A stretch of 64,000 nucleotides of DNA from Bacteriovoracaceae bacterium (GTDB lineage Bacteria; Bdellovibrionota; Bacteriovoracia; Bacteriovoracales; Bacteriovoracaceae), in the NCBI GenBank assembly GCA_016786485.1, contig JAEUWD010000013.1:1-64000 (forward strand), given 5' to 3'. The position numbers and the translations under genes were made by a program. Below are positions 46,979-55,049 of the stretch, piece after piece. Under the pieces are notes generated by a model. It did not search any database and had not been told where the DNA came from. It was given only the letters and a program-made list of their open reading frames with translations. Within the stretch, counting starts at the first letter, position 1; every line of letters begins with the position of its first letter.

Positions 46979-47770
46979 TTAAATTCCTTTAAAGCTTGGT
47001 TTTCTTTTTTCCATGAAAGCACTTACACCTTCACGATAATCTTGGCTAAAGCCTAAATATCTTTGCGCATAAGTCTCTCGGGCAATAACTTCAGCAAAAA
47101 CGTTTTTAGAAGCATAGTGAAGGTTTTTCTTCACCATTTTTACTGAGAGGGGAGGTAAAGCATTAATAGCATCACAAATTTCGAAAGCACGCGCTAGGAA
47201 ATTTTCTGAAACTTCATTCACTAAACCATATTGCTGCATTTCTTCACTCATGAGTGGTTTCCCAAAAAGTGAAAAATCTAAAGCTCGTGAATAACCTAAA
47301 GCCTGAACTAAAGTGAAGCTCATACCTGCATCAGGTGCCAGACCAATCTGTGTGAAGCCACTAATAAAACGAACTTTCGGTGCTGCCACTTTTAAATCTG
47401 TCGCAAGCACGACGGATAAACCAGCTCCAGCACAAACACCGTTGATAGCAGCGATGATAGGTTTTTCTGAGCCACGAATAGCTTCAATCAGTGGATTCCA
47501 TTCTGTTTCTAAAACGCGGCCAATATCTACTGGGCTTCCATCTGTCGAGTTGACACTTTTATCAGTCAAGTCCTGGCCTGAACAAAAAGCTTTACCTTCA
47601 GCCGTTAAAATAATCGAACGAATCTGAGTATTTTTATTTAATTCCCGAATCGCGGAAATAATTTCAAATTTTCCTTTAGCGTTGAGGGCATTATAAACAT
47701 CAGGTCGATTGAGCTTAATAATTCCGGTCGCATTTTTAGTTTCGACAATTGTGTATTGAAACTGACTCAT
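46979..47770 (-). CDS. paaG: Enoyl-CoA hydratase/isomerase, PaaG-like
   Basis: 263 aa. Crotonase fold with AFCSGQDLTD (about 61-70) and IGLAPDAGMSFTL (about 141-153), the variants typical of PaaG, which isomerises the ring epoxide to oxepin-CoA. The oxyanion-hole glycines are in INGVCAGAGLSVV near 110. It is located directly next to the PaaA-like gene, the order expected if its substrate is the epoxide. It abuts the paaF-like gene (1-bp overlap). Confidence 0.85.
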   Translation of the reverse strand: MSQFQYTIVETKNATGIIKLNRPDVYNALNAKGKFEIISAIRELNKNTQIRSIILTAEGKAFCSGQDLTDKSVNSTDGSPVDIGRVLETEWNPLIEAIRGSEKPIIAAINGVCAGAGLSVVLATDLKVAAPKVRFISGFTQIGLAPDAGMSFTLVQALGYSRALDFSLFGKPLMSEEMQQYGLVNEVSENFLARAFEICDAINALPPLSVKMVKKNLHYASKNVFAEVIARETYAQRYLGFSQDYREGVSAFMEKRKPSFKGI

Positions 47771-48558
47771 TAATTTCCTTTATAATCAGGTTCTCGTTTT
47801 TCCAGAAAAGCACGCATGCCTTCTTTTTGATCCTGACTTGCAAATGTTAAATAAAAATTTCTTCGCTCAAACTCAAGACCTTCTTTCAATGGGCTTTCAA
47901 AAGCAGCGTTAACCGCTTCTTTCGCGAGTTTAATCGCAACTGGTGCTTTATTGGCAATAAGTTTTGCACACTCAAAAGTTTCATTCATGAGCGATTCAGT
48001 TGGAACAACTTTGGCCACTAAACCAGCTTTCTCAGCATCATGTGCATCGAGCATGTCACCAGTTAAAATATGATACATGGCCTTAGATTTTCCTAAAGCT
48101 CGTGTCAGTCTCTGGGTACCACCAGCACCAGGTATGGTTCCGATTTTAATTTCTGGTTGACCAAATTTTGCAGTGTCGCTGGCAATAATCAAATCGCACG
48201 ACATTGCTAATTCGCAACCACCACCTAAAGCAAAACCGTTAACGGCCGCAATAATAGGTTTAGTAATTAACGGAATTTGTTTCCAAGAACGGAAACGATT
48301 TTCCTGAATTTGGTGAATCGGAGTAGCTTCTACCATCTCTGCAATATCAGCACCTGCTGCAAATGCTTTATCGTTGCCAGTTAGAATAATAACTCTGACA
48401 TCAGTGTTATCTTCTAACATAAAAAAACAATCAATCACATCTTGCATGAGAGCTGTCGAAAGCGCATTTAAAACTTTCGGTCGATTAAGACTTACCAATG
48501 CTATGTGCGGATGCCCACGGTAAGGAAATTCACAAAGAATATTTTCAAATTTTTTCAT
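47770..48558 (-). CDS. paaF: Enoyl-CoA hydratase, PaaF-like
   Basis: 262 aa. Both catalytic glutamates of classic crotonases are present: GGGCELAMSCD (about 112-122) and GQPEIKIGTIPGAGGTQRL (about 132-150). In the Paa route PaaF hydrates 2,3-dehydroadipyl-CoA before PaaH. It could equally serve fatty acid oxidation; the pathway role follows from its operon. It overlaps the EthD-like gene by 4 bp. Confidence 0.85.
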   Translation of the reverse strand: MKKFENILCEFPYRGHPHIALVSLNRPKVLNALSTALMQDVIDCFFMLEDNTDVRVIILTGNDKAFAAGADIAEMVEATPIHQIQENRFRSWKQIPLITKPIIAAVNGFALGGGCELAMSCDLIIASDTAKFGQPEIKIGTIPGAGGTQRLTRALGKSKAMYHILTGDMLDAHDAEKAGLVAKVVPTESLMNETFECAKLIANKAPVAIKLAKEAVNAAFESPLKEGLEFERRNFYLTFASQDQKEGMRAFLEKREPDYKGN

Positions 48559-48866
48559 AGTTTAATAACTTTTTCTTCTGCAAAGTGGACTGAAACTAAT
48601 TTACCCGCAAACTTCATTGCATCCTTGCCACTTTCCATCATTTCTTTAGTTTTCATGGCATCTTTCCATGAGTTTTTATCAGCAAAACACATTTCAGCAA
48701 TCATGTAGAGTTCTGATGTTCCGGTTGGCCCGCCGAAAACTTTATTCACACGAAATTCAGTCATGTTAGGAATTTTGAGTGTAATTGGCTCATGTACTTC
48801 TTTATAGTGGGACTCGAAAGCTTCTTTGTTTTCTGGAACCTTATAAACTGCAATAACTTTATACAT
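48555..48866 (-). CDS. EthD-domain protein
   Basis: 103 aa. A ferredoxin-like alpha/beta fold with KVIAVYKVPENKEAFESHY at the start, HEPITLKIP near 26 and a final strand VSVHFAEE, the layout of EthD proteins. EthD relatives bind small hydrophobic molecules and accompany degradative oxygenases; some are enzymes. It lies between hpd and paaF, so a substrate-binding or protective role in the aromatic pathway is plausible. Confidence 0.72.
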   Translation of the reverse strand: MYKVIAVYKVPENKEAFESHYKEVHEPITLKIPNMTEFRVNKVFGGPTGTSELYMIAEMCFADKNSWKDAMKTKEMMESGKDAMKFAGKLVSVHFAEEKVIKL

Positions 48867-48878
48867 ATGAACTCCTTA

Positions 48879-49943
48879 TTATTTTAAATATCCGCGTTTA
48901 ATTTGATCACGTTCAATCGCATCGAACAACGCTTGAAAGTTTCCTTCGCCAAATCCCATATGATTTTTTCTTTGAATAAATTCATAAAAAAGTGGTCCAA
49001 CGTAAGTATCACTAAAAATTTGTAGCAAATATCCTTCATGATCACCATCAACAAGAATTTGATTTTTACGAAGAATATTTAAATCTTCTGTTACGTTTAG
49101 TTTTCTTTTTGGAATATCTTCGTAATAAGTATCAGGAACGTTCAAAAACTGAATTTCCCTTTCTCGCAGTTCAGCTACAGTAGTAATGATATCTGGAGTG
49201 GTCAGTGCTATATGTTGAACTCCAGGACCTTTGTGGCGATCTAGAAATTCTTGGATTTGTGATTTTCCGTTATGAGCTTCTGGTTCGTTGATCGGAATAA
49301 TAACCGCGCCACTGGCTAGCTGAACAACTTTTGATTGAAGACCGGTTTTTATACCTTTGATATCGAAATAACGAGTTTCTACGAAGCCGTAGATTCTTTT
49401 ATAAAAATCTACCCAATGAGGCATTTCACCTTTAGGTACATTGTTAGTGAGGTGATCGATACGTGCCACACGAACTTTGAGTGGGTTCGCGTCTTTGTCT
49501 TGTTCGAGTTTTTTATAACCACTACGAAATTTAGTCATTGGACGTTCAACAAATTCGTTGAGAACATCACCAAAACCTTGAATCGCTGCAGTTTTATAAA
49601 CACCAGCTTCATCTTCGGTTACTTTTAAATCCGCTCTTGCTACAGCTCCTCTTTTTACTGCTGTTTCAATGGCCTTCTCAGCATTATCAACCAAGAAAGA
49701 AATTTTAGAAACACCCTCGCCGTGCTGATTAAAATATTTGCGAGAAGCCGAATCCGCTTTTTTATTAGCATTAAGCAAAAAACGAATTTGTCCTTGCGTG
49801 AAAAGTTCGGTGGCTTGCTCCGGATTTACTTCTGTGCGTGCAAATCCCAAACGCGAAAAATCTTTTGCGGTATTGGTTGTTAGTGAATCACAAGTGAATT
49901 CTAAGTGATCAATGGCCTTGATGCCTATAGGATTGTTTTCCAT
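48879..49943 (-). CDS. hpd: 4-hydroxyphenylpyruvate dioxygenase
   Basis: 354 aa from ATG 49943, with CGAGG five bases upstream; the reading from 49982 has an improbable start. HPPD turns 4-hydroxyphenylpyruvate into homogentisate, using one iron. Ligands: His in RIDHLTNNV (about 167-175), His in GPGVQHIALTT (about 240-250), and Glu in EGYLLQIFSDTYVGPLF (about 313-329). The C-terminal NHMGFGEGNFQALFDAIERD is canonical. It leads the leftward operon, but no homogentisate 1,2-dioxygenase follows. Confidence 0.93.
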   Translation of the reverse strand: MENNPIGIKAIDHLEFTCDSLTTNTAKDFSRLGFARTEVNPEQATELFTQGQIRFLLNANKKADSASRKYFNQHGEGVSKISFLVDNAEKAIETAVKRGAVARADLKVTEDEAGVYKTAAIQGFGDVLNEFVERPMTKFRSGYKKLEQDKDANPLKVRVARIDHLTNNVPKGEMPHWVDFYKRIYGFVETRYFDIKGIKTGLQSKVVQLASGAVIIPINEPEAHNGKSQIQEFLDRHKGPGVQHIALTTPDIITTVAELREREIQFLNVPDTYYEDIPKRKLNVTEDLNILRKNQILVDGDHEGYLLQIFSDTYVGPLFYEFIQRKNHMGFGEGNFQALFDAIERDQIKRGYLK

Positions 49944-49999
49944 GAAAACCTCGATAATTAGTTCTGCTGACAAGGATTTCACGAAGGATTATTGTTGTC

Positions 50000-50057
50000 A
50001 AAAAAAAGGGCAAAAAAAGGGCCCATTTTCAAGAGAGTATTTTTCAGTTGAAAATGG
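50000..50057 (-). terminator. Attenuator-like hairpin in the hpd leader
   Basis: On the minus strand, 10-bp arms CCATTTTCAA and TTGAAAATGG (50057-50048 and 50032-50023) are followed by GCCC, seven T, GCCC and eight T. It lies between the predicted hpd promoter and the hpd start, about 60 nt before the ATG. The 5' arm can alternatively pair locally (TTTTC with GAAAA, loop AACT), which would break the terminator stem. This is the form of a transcription attenuator. Confidence 0.5.
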
Positions 50058-50095
50058 ACCTTAATGAGAGAGAGGGAGAGAGTTTTTGTAGACGC

Positions 50096-50123
50096 ATAAT
50101 ATAAGATTTTTTGAATAAAACAA
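50096..50123 (-). promoter_or_regulatory. Sigma-70-type promoter of the hpd-paa operon
   Basis: Minus strand: TTGTTT (50123-50118), 16-nt spacer, TATTAT (50101-50096). It stands back to back with the candidate rightward promoter whose -35 begins at 50124. Confidence 0.5.
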
Positions 50124-50151
50124 TTGAAACACGCAGCAGGTGTAATATTTA
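50124..50151 (+). promoter_or_regulatory. Candidate promoter of the indolepyruvate oxidoreductase operon
   Basis: TTGAAA (50124-50129), 16-nt spacer, TATTTA (50146-50151). The -10 lies inside a TGTAA-TAT-TTACA palindrome. A leader of about 135 nt would follow. Confidence 0.4.
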
Positions 50152-50153
50152 CA
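50141..50153. promoter_or_regulatory. Operator candidate 1, TGTAA-N3-TTACA
   Basis: Perfect 5-bp arms TGTAA (50141-50145) and TTACA (50149-50153), spacer TAT. It overlaps the candidate rightward -10. The same core recurs at 50229-50245. Confidence 0.45.
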
Positions 50154-50228
50154 TTTAAGAAGAGTGACTTATTGAAGCTATAAACTACACTTATAGTTTC
50201 GTGATAATAGGGGGTTATGGCAATGGGA

Positions 50229-50245
50229 TTTGTAAAACTTACAAA
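50229..50245. promoter_or_regulatory. Operator candidate 2, TTTGTAA-N3-TTACAAA
   Basis: Perfect 7-bp arms TTTGTAA (50229-50235) and TTACAAA (50239-50245), spacer AAC. It shares the TGTAA-N3-TTACA core with site 1, with the centres 90 bp apart, and lies in the untranslated leader of the rightward operon. Confidence 0.45.
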
Positions 50246-50295
50246 AATATGGGTTTAACTTCAATTACAAGTCATCTATCATCAAAAAAAGAATT

Positions 50296-53200
50296 ATGTA
50301 CAAAATATTAAATGGAAATGAATTGCTGATTGAAGGCGGCCTCGAGGCTGGATTTGATCTCTACACGGGTTATCCAGGCTCTCCGCTAGCGGACTTTTTC
50401 GGTGTTTTAGAAAAAGAAAAAAAGAATTTAGCGAAAGACGGCATTCATGTTGTTATTGCGAACTCTGAGGCCAACGCAGCAGCTATGGCGAGCGGCGCGA
50501 AAATGGCAGGTAAAAACGTCTTGCTAGGAATGAAATCCATGGGATTGCATGTGGCAAGTGATGCACTTTCCGTCGGAAACTTCGCTAATCCTGCTCCAAG
50601 TGCAAAATCACAAGGTCTATCTGGCGTCGTTGTAGCGGTCGGGGACGATCCTTGGTCGATTTCGACTTCAACCCCAGCTGATTCGCGTTATCTCTACAAA
50701 CATTTGCACATGCCTTTTTTAGAGCCAAGTACTCCTCAAGAATTAAAAGATTGGATGAAAGTTGCGCTGACCATTTCACAAGATTCCTCGGTGTATTGCG
50801 GACTTTTACTCACGACTTTTATGGCCGAAGGTGGTGGACGAGTGGAAATCGGTACTAAAAAAGTACTCGATTCGAAAAAAGTCGAACTTGACCCCGAGCA
50901 TTTTGATTTGAGTGAGCACGTTATGGTGCCACCTAATTCACTGAAGGCCGATCGAAAAATGATTTTAGAACGTTTTCCTCGAGTGGAAGCTGTTTTAAAA
51001 AAATTAAGTTTGGACAAAGTTTATGGGAATGAAAAAGCTAAAATTGGATTTTTAAGTTCGGGTGCGACTTTTGAAATTTTAAAGCACGTGCTCGAAGAAA
51101 ATGATTTAATGGATAAATATTCATTATACAAAGTGGCGACGCCATTTCCATTAAATGAATCACAATTATTACCTTACCTTGAAAATCTCGCACACGTTGT
51201 TGTTGTTGAAGAAAAACGCGGATTTCTCGAAACGGAAATTCATGAATTAGTGCATCGTAATGGTTTAAAACTGGAAATTTTCGGAAAGAAATTTCAAACG
51301 TCATCAGGTTTTCCAGCTTTTGGTGGGCTTAACTATGAAATCGTTTTTGAGCGTATTTTAACTGCGCTTAGTTTATTAGAAAAAAAGAAAAATATTTTAG
51401 ACTTAACTAAAATTCAACCTGTTTTTGATGTGAAATTTGAAGCGCCAAAACGTCTGCCGACTTTTTGTCCAGGTTGTCCGCACCGAGAAACTTTGAGTTT
51501 GCTTAAAGATATTCGCGCTGATTTCAAACGCGAAGGAATTAAACTGATCAGCCACGGCGATGTTGGTTGTTATTCACTTTCTTTTCTTGAGCCCTTTAAA
51601 GAAATGCATGATTTGTCAGCGATGGGGCAAGGTGGTGCGCTCGGTGCCGGAACCGACATTTTTACCAGCAATCCATCCGTCGTTTTGATGGGAGATTCAA
51701 CCTTCTTTCATTCGGGGATGACCAATATTTCAAACTCAGTACAAATCGGTCACAGTATTACTTATATTCTTTTAGATAATGACAATACCGCGATGACGGG
51801 TCACCAGGTGACTCCACGTACCGGTCTTAATGTTGAGGGGCAGCAGCGTCCACGTCAAAGTATTATTGATATTGTTAAAGCAATGAAAGTGAATGAGGTG
51901 GTGGAAGTGAATCCATCAGACCGATATTTTTATAAGAATCTCCTTTTAGATTTTATTAAAAAACCTGGCGTAAAAGTGGTAGTTTCCAATAAAGAATGTG
52001 CACTGACTTATTTTGGTCGTAAAAAATCAGAAGAGCGTAAATTTTTTGCTGAAGGCAAAACCCAAGAAGTAAAATCATTTTATCAAATCAATACTTTTGC
52101 CTGTGAAGATTGCCGTGCTTGTGTGGAAATGACTGGTTGTCCGGGTCTTTCTCAAACAGAGGATGCTTACGGAACAAAGGTGAAAATTGATCCACAAATT
52201 TGTGTGAGCGATAGTTACTGTACTAAAATTAAAGCGTGTCCAAGTTTTGAATTAGTTCAAGTCACTGACTATCATCCAACTAAATATTATTCGACCAGTG
52301 GAACGAATCATTCGTTGCCACTTCCTAAAGAAACCGTGACGAGCTTGAATCAAATCGCCAAAGGTCGCGATTTTCGAGTGGTGGTTACTGGCGTTGGCGG
52401 AACGGGTGTTACAACTATTTCTCGTATTTTAGCAGAAGCCGCCAAAGATATGGATGGTCATACTGACCTCGATTTTAAATTCGTTGAACAAAAGGGCTTA
52501 GCTCAAAGAAACGGAAGTGTAACCGGTCACTTATCTATTTTCAAAAAAGGTCAGGCGCATTCACAAATTACACCGGTGGCCAGCGCTGATTTAGTTTTAT
52601 CGCCGGATTTACTGGAAGCTGCTAGAAATTCAAATTTCTTGCGCGCTGACGGTATGCTGGTTTCGGATACCGAATTTCAAATGCCATTATCACTATTACT
52701 CGATAAAGGATTGGAAGCTGATCCGATGACTCAAGCTCAGATTTATGAAAAACTTATACACGCGCTTGATGGCCATTGTTGTTTAGCGTTCTTCAAAGAA
52801 AAAAGTTTCTCTGTTTACCAAAAAAATGTTTACGCCTCAGCAATGATTTTAGGTTTTGTTTTTCAGATGGGGCGGTTACCTTTTAGCTTAAAAAATCTAG
52901 AAGAAGCCTTTCAGCGTGCTGTACCTAAAATTGAGTTTGAAAATAACTGGCAAGCTTTCCAAACCGGTCGAAAGTTTTATTTAGATAAAGAATATAATAA
53001 AAATAAAGCATTAAAAAACTCCATTTACCTTCTGGATGATTACGTAAAGAGCATGGAGCAAAGTTTATATTTTTGGCAGAGTAAAAAAGTTTATCGCGGG
53101 AAATTTTTGGCGGATATCGAAAAAGTTCAAAAGTTGGCCCCAAGCCTATTAGAAAAAGATGTTTTTCAGTATGTGCATGATTTCTATGTTTTTGATCATG

Positions 53201-53709
53201 GAAAAAAACTTCCAAGTTTCCTAAGTTTAGCGGCTTCTATCCTATCAAAATATTCAGACACGAAGCACATTCAATTGGTTTTTAGAATTCTGGCAAAAAC
53301 CTATTGGATTAAAGATGAGGTTTTTGTCGCTCACCAATTAACGAGTCAGCTGAAATACCTAGCTGATCAAAAAAGTTATGCTCAACTCGGTACCAAATTT
53401 AAAGTGACTCACATTAACCGTCCGCACTTCAATGTCGGGCCATGGAAAATTGAATTCGATATCAATAGTCGTGATTGGATGTTGGAAATCATGAAGCATA
53501 TGCGCATTTTACGTAATTTATTGCCTAAGTGGCATGCTAAAGAAAAATATATTTCTTCTCGCATTGTCGCTGAACTTACCGAAACTATTGCGAGCATGAA
53601 AACAGAAAGTGAAAGATATATGGCGCTAAAAAAACTTGATAATATAAAAGGCTATCGAAATATTCGCTACCAAAAAGCACGCGAATATTTTAATGATAAT
53701 TTAATATGA
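50296..53709 (+). CDS. Indolepyruvate:ferredoxin oxidoreductase, fused alpha-beta type
   Basis: 1137 aa. It oxidatively decarboxylates aryl pyruvates (indolepyruvate, phenylpyruvate, 4-hydroxyphenylpyruvate) to arylacetyl-CoA, reducing ferredoxin. Order: pyrimidine-binding domain (about 1-190, YTGYPGSPLADFF near 21); TPP domain with CPGCPHRE near 390 and GDVGCYSLS near 420; cysteine-rich region (CEDCRACVEMTGCP near 601, then CVSDSYCTKIKACP near 636); gamma-type domain (VVVTGVGGTGVTTISR near 695); a long helical C-terminus. The enzyme is in the cytoplasm. In context it links aromatic transamination to a CoA-thioester ring pathway without a separate ligase. The ribosome binding site is poor. 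Confidence 0.9.
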   Translation: MYKILNGNELLIEGGLEAGFDLYTGYPGSPLADFFGVLEKEKKNLAKDGIHVVIANSEANAAAMASGAKMAGKNVLLGMKSMGLHVASDALSVGNFANPAPSAKSQGLSGVVVAVGDDPWSISTSTPADSRYLYKHLHMPFLEPSTPQELKDWMKVALTISQDSSVYCGLLLTTFMAEGGGRVEIGTKKVLDSKKVELDPEHFDLSEHVMVPPNSLKADRKMILERFPRVEAVLKKLSLDKVYGNEKAKIGFLSSGATFEILKHVLEENDLMDKYSLYKVATPFPLNESQLLPYLENLAHVVVVEEKRGFLETEIHELVHRNGLKLEIFGKKFQTSSGFPAFGGLNYEIVFERILTALSLLEKKKNILDLTKIQPVFDVKFEAPKRLPTFCPGCPHRETLSLLKDIRADFKREGIKLISHGDVGCYSLSFLEPFKEMHDLSAMGQGGALGAGTDIFTSNPSVVLMGDSTFFHSGMTNISNSVQIGHSITYILLDNDNTAMTGHQVTPRTGLNVEGQQRPRQSIIDIVKAMKVNEVVEVNPSDRYFYKNLLLDFIKKPGVKVVVSNKECALTYFGRKKSEERKFFAEGKTQEVKSFYQINTFACEDCRACVEMTGCPGLSQTEDAYGTKVKIDPQICVSDSYCTKIKACPSFELVQVTDYHPTKYYSTSGTNHSLPLPKETVTSLNQIAKGRDFRVVVTGVGGTGVTTISRILAEAAKDMDGHTDLDFKFVEQKGLAQRNGSVTGHLSIFKKGQAHSQITPVASADLVLSPDLLEAARNSNFLRADGMLVSDTEFQMPLSLLLDKGLEADPMTQAQIYEKLIHALDGHCCLAFFKEKSFSVYQKNVYASAMILGFVFQMGRLPFSLKNLEEAFQRAVPKIEFENNWQAFQTGRKFYLDKEYNKNKALKNSIYLLDDYVKSMEQSLYFWQSKKVYRGKFLADIEKVQKLAPSLLEKDVFQYVHDFYVFDHGKKLPSFLSLAASILSKYSDTKHIQLVFRILAKTYWIKDEVFVAHQLTSQLKYLADQKSYAQLGTKFKVTHINRPHFNVGPWKIEFDINSRDWMLEIMKHMRILRNLLPKWHAKEKYISSRIVAELTETIASMKTESERYMALKKLDNIKGYRNIRYQKAREYFNDNLI

Positions 53710-55049
53710 AACCAATTTTAGATGCTGTAGCGATTATTCTGACTCATAAAGATTCGGTTTTTGCGATTAAACGACAAAATTTTCTCAAGGCCTTTCCAGG
53801 CTACTGGGCCTTTCCGGGTGGAAAAGTGGACGAGGCGGACAAGGTTGGAACACTACCAGCTTTTTTTAAAAAACATCCGAGGCATTTAATGAATGCTCTT
53901 ATTCGTGAGTCCCATGAAGAATTAGGTATCGATTTAATCGAATTAGCTGAAAAAAAAGCAGTCGTTGATATCTTTTTTTTAGGTTTAGCGATTACTCCTG
54001 ATTTTAATCCTTATCGATTTGCGACTTATTTTTTCAAAGTTGAATTGAAAACTCGTCCCAAGATGAAAGTCGATGAGAATGAAGCTTTTTTTGCGGATTG
54101 GATGAGTGGCAAAGAACTTTTGGATGTCTATCGCTCCGGTCGAATGTTGGCGGTGCCACCGGTTCTCAAAACTTATTCTCGTTTAGCCGAAAATATTAAG
54201 TTACAAGAAATAAAAGATTTGGATTTCACTTATGATGATGCGACTGAAGTTCCGATGATTGAATCCATCAATGGTTTGAAACAACTCATGCCATTGTCAA
54301 ATACCTTACCACCGGCGAATCGAACCAATTGTTTTGTCATTGGTGATAAAGGCGAGAAAGTCTTTGCCGTGGATCCTTCACCCAAAGATGAAGATGAATA
54401 TAAAAAACTGGTAAATACGATTAAGAATCTTCAAATCACTGATATTTTTATCACACATCATCATATTGATCATTGTCAGTATGCGGATCAGTTAGCACGA
54501 GATTTAAATTGTCCTATTTCTTTATCTCAATACACTCATGATAAATTATTAAAGCGTCCAGGATATTTCAAAGATGTTAAAGTCAGAATTGTGAAAGAGG
54601 GCGATGTTGTTACAAAGTGGTTAGGAAAAATAGTAAAAGTTTTTGAAATCCCTGGTCATGATGAAGGTCAATTGGCCCTCGCCCCTGAAAGTCAGGAATG
54701 GTTTATCGCAGGCGATTTATTTCAAGGCGCGGGAACAGTCGTTGTCGGCGGCGAAGAAGGCGATATGATAAAATATTTTAATACTTTACGCCGAGTCATT
54801 CAGTTAAACCCTCAAGTATTATTTCCTTCCCATGGTATCGGGCTTGGTGGCGTAGAAATTATGAAAAAAACGCTCGAGCATCGACTCATGCGTGAAGAGC
54901 AAGTTAAAGAACTGTATTTACAAGGACATAGTGAAGATAAAATTTTATCGACAATTTATTTTGAAACCCCGAGCAAACTTCTCCCTTATGCATTGGAGAA
55001 TATTCGTTCACACTTGAAAAAATTGAAGATAGAAAATAAACTTAGCTAA
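53706..55049 (+). CDS. Nudix hydrolase fused to an MBL-fold hydrolase
   Basis: 447 aa, overlapping the oxidoreductase stop as ATGA. Residues about 1-165 are a Nudix domain: AFPGGKVDEAD near 35 and ALIRESHEELGID near 62 form a Nudix box interrupted by about 16 extra residues, as in NUDT19-type CoA hydrolases. Residues about 195-440 are an MBL domain with THHHIDHC (HxHxDH), IPGHDEGQ, AGDLFQGA and FPSHGIG supplying the metal ligands, most like LACTB2-type proteins. It may hydrolyse CoA-derived or acyl-ester by-products of the aromatic pathway; this is inferred from context. Confidence 0.82.
   Translation: MKPILDAVAIILTHKDSVFAIKRQNFLKAFPGYWAFPGGKVDEADKVGTLPAFFKKHPRHLMNALIRESHEELGIDLIELAEKKAVVDIFFLGLAITPDFNPYRFATYFFKVELKTRPKMKVDENEAFFADWMSGKELLDVYRSGRMLAVPPVLKTYSRLAENIKLQEIKDLDFTYDDATEVPMIESINGLKQLMPLSNTLPPANRTNCFVIGDKGEKVFAVDPSPKDEDEYKKLVNTIKNLQITDIFITHHHIDHCQYADQLARDLNCPISLSQYTHDKLLKRPGYFKDVKVRIVKEGDVVTKWLGKIVKVFEIPGHDEGQLALAPESQEWFIAGDLFQGAGTVVVGGEEGDMIKYFNTLRRVIQLNPQVLFPSHGIGLGGVEIMKKTLEHRLMREEQVKELYLQGHSEDKILSTIYFETPSKLLPYALENIRSHLKKLKIENKLS

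Noticed and set aside
50217-50232. Sigma-54-like sequence TGGCAA...TTTGT before the oxidoreductase gene
   Set aside because: The -12 GC is missing, so an RpoN promoter is unlikely.
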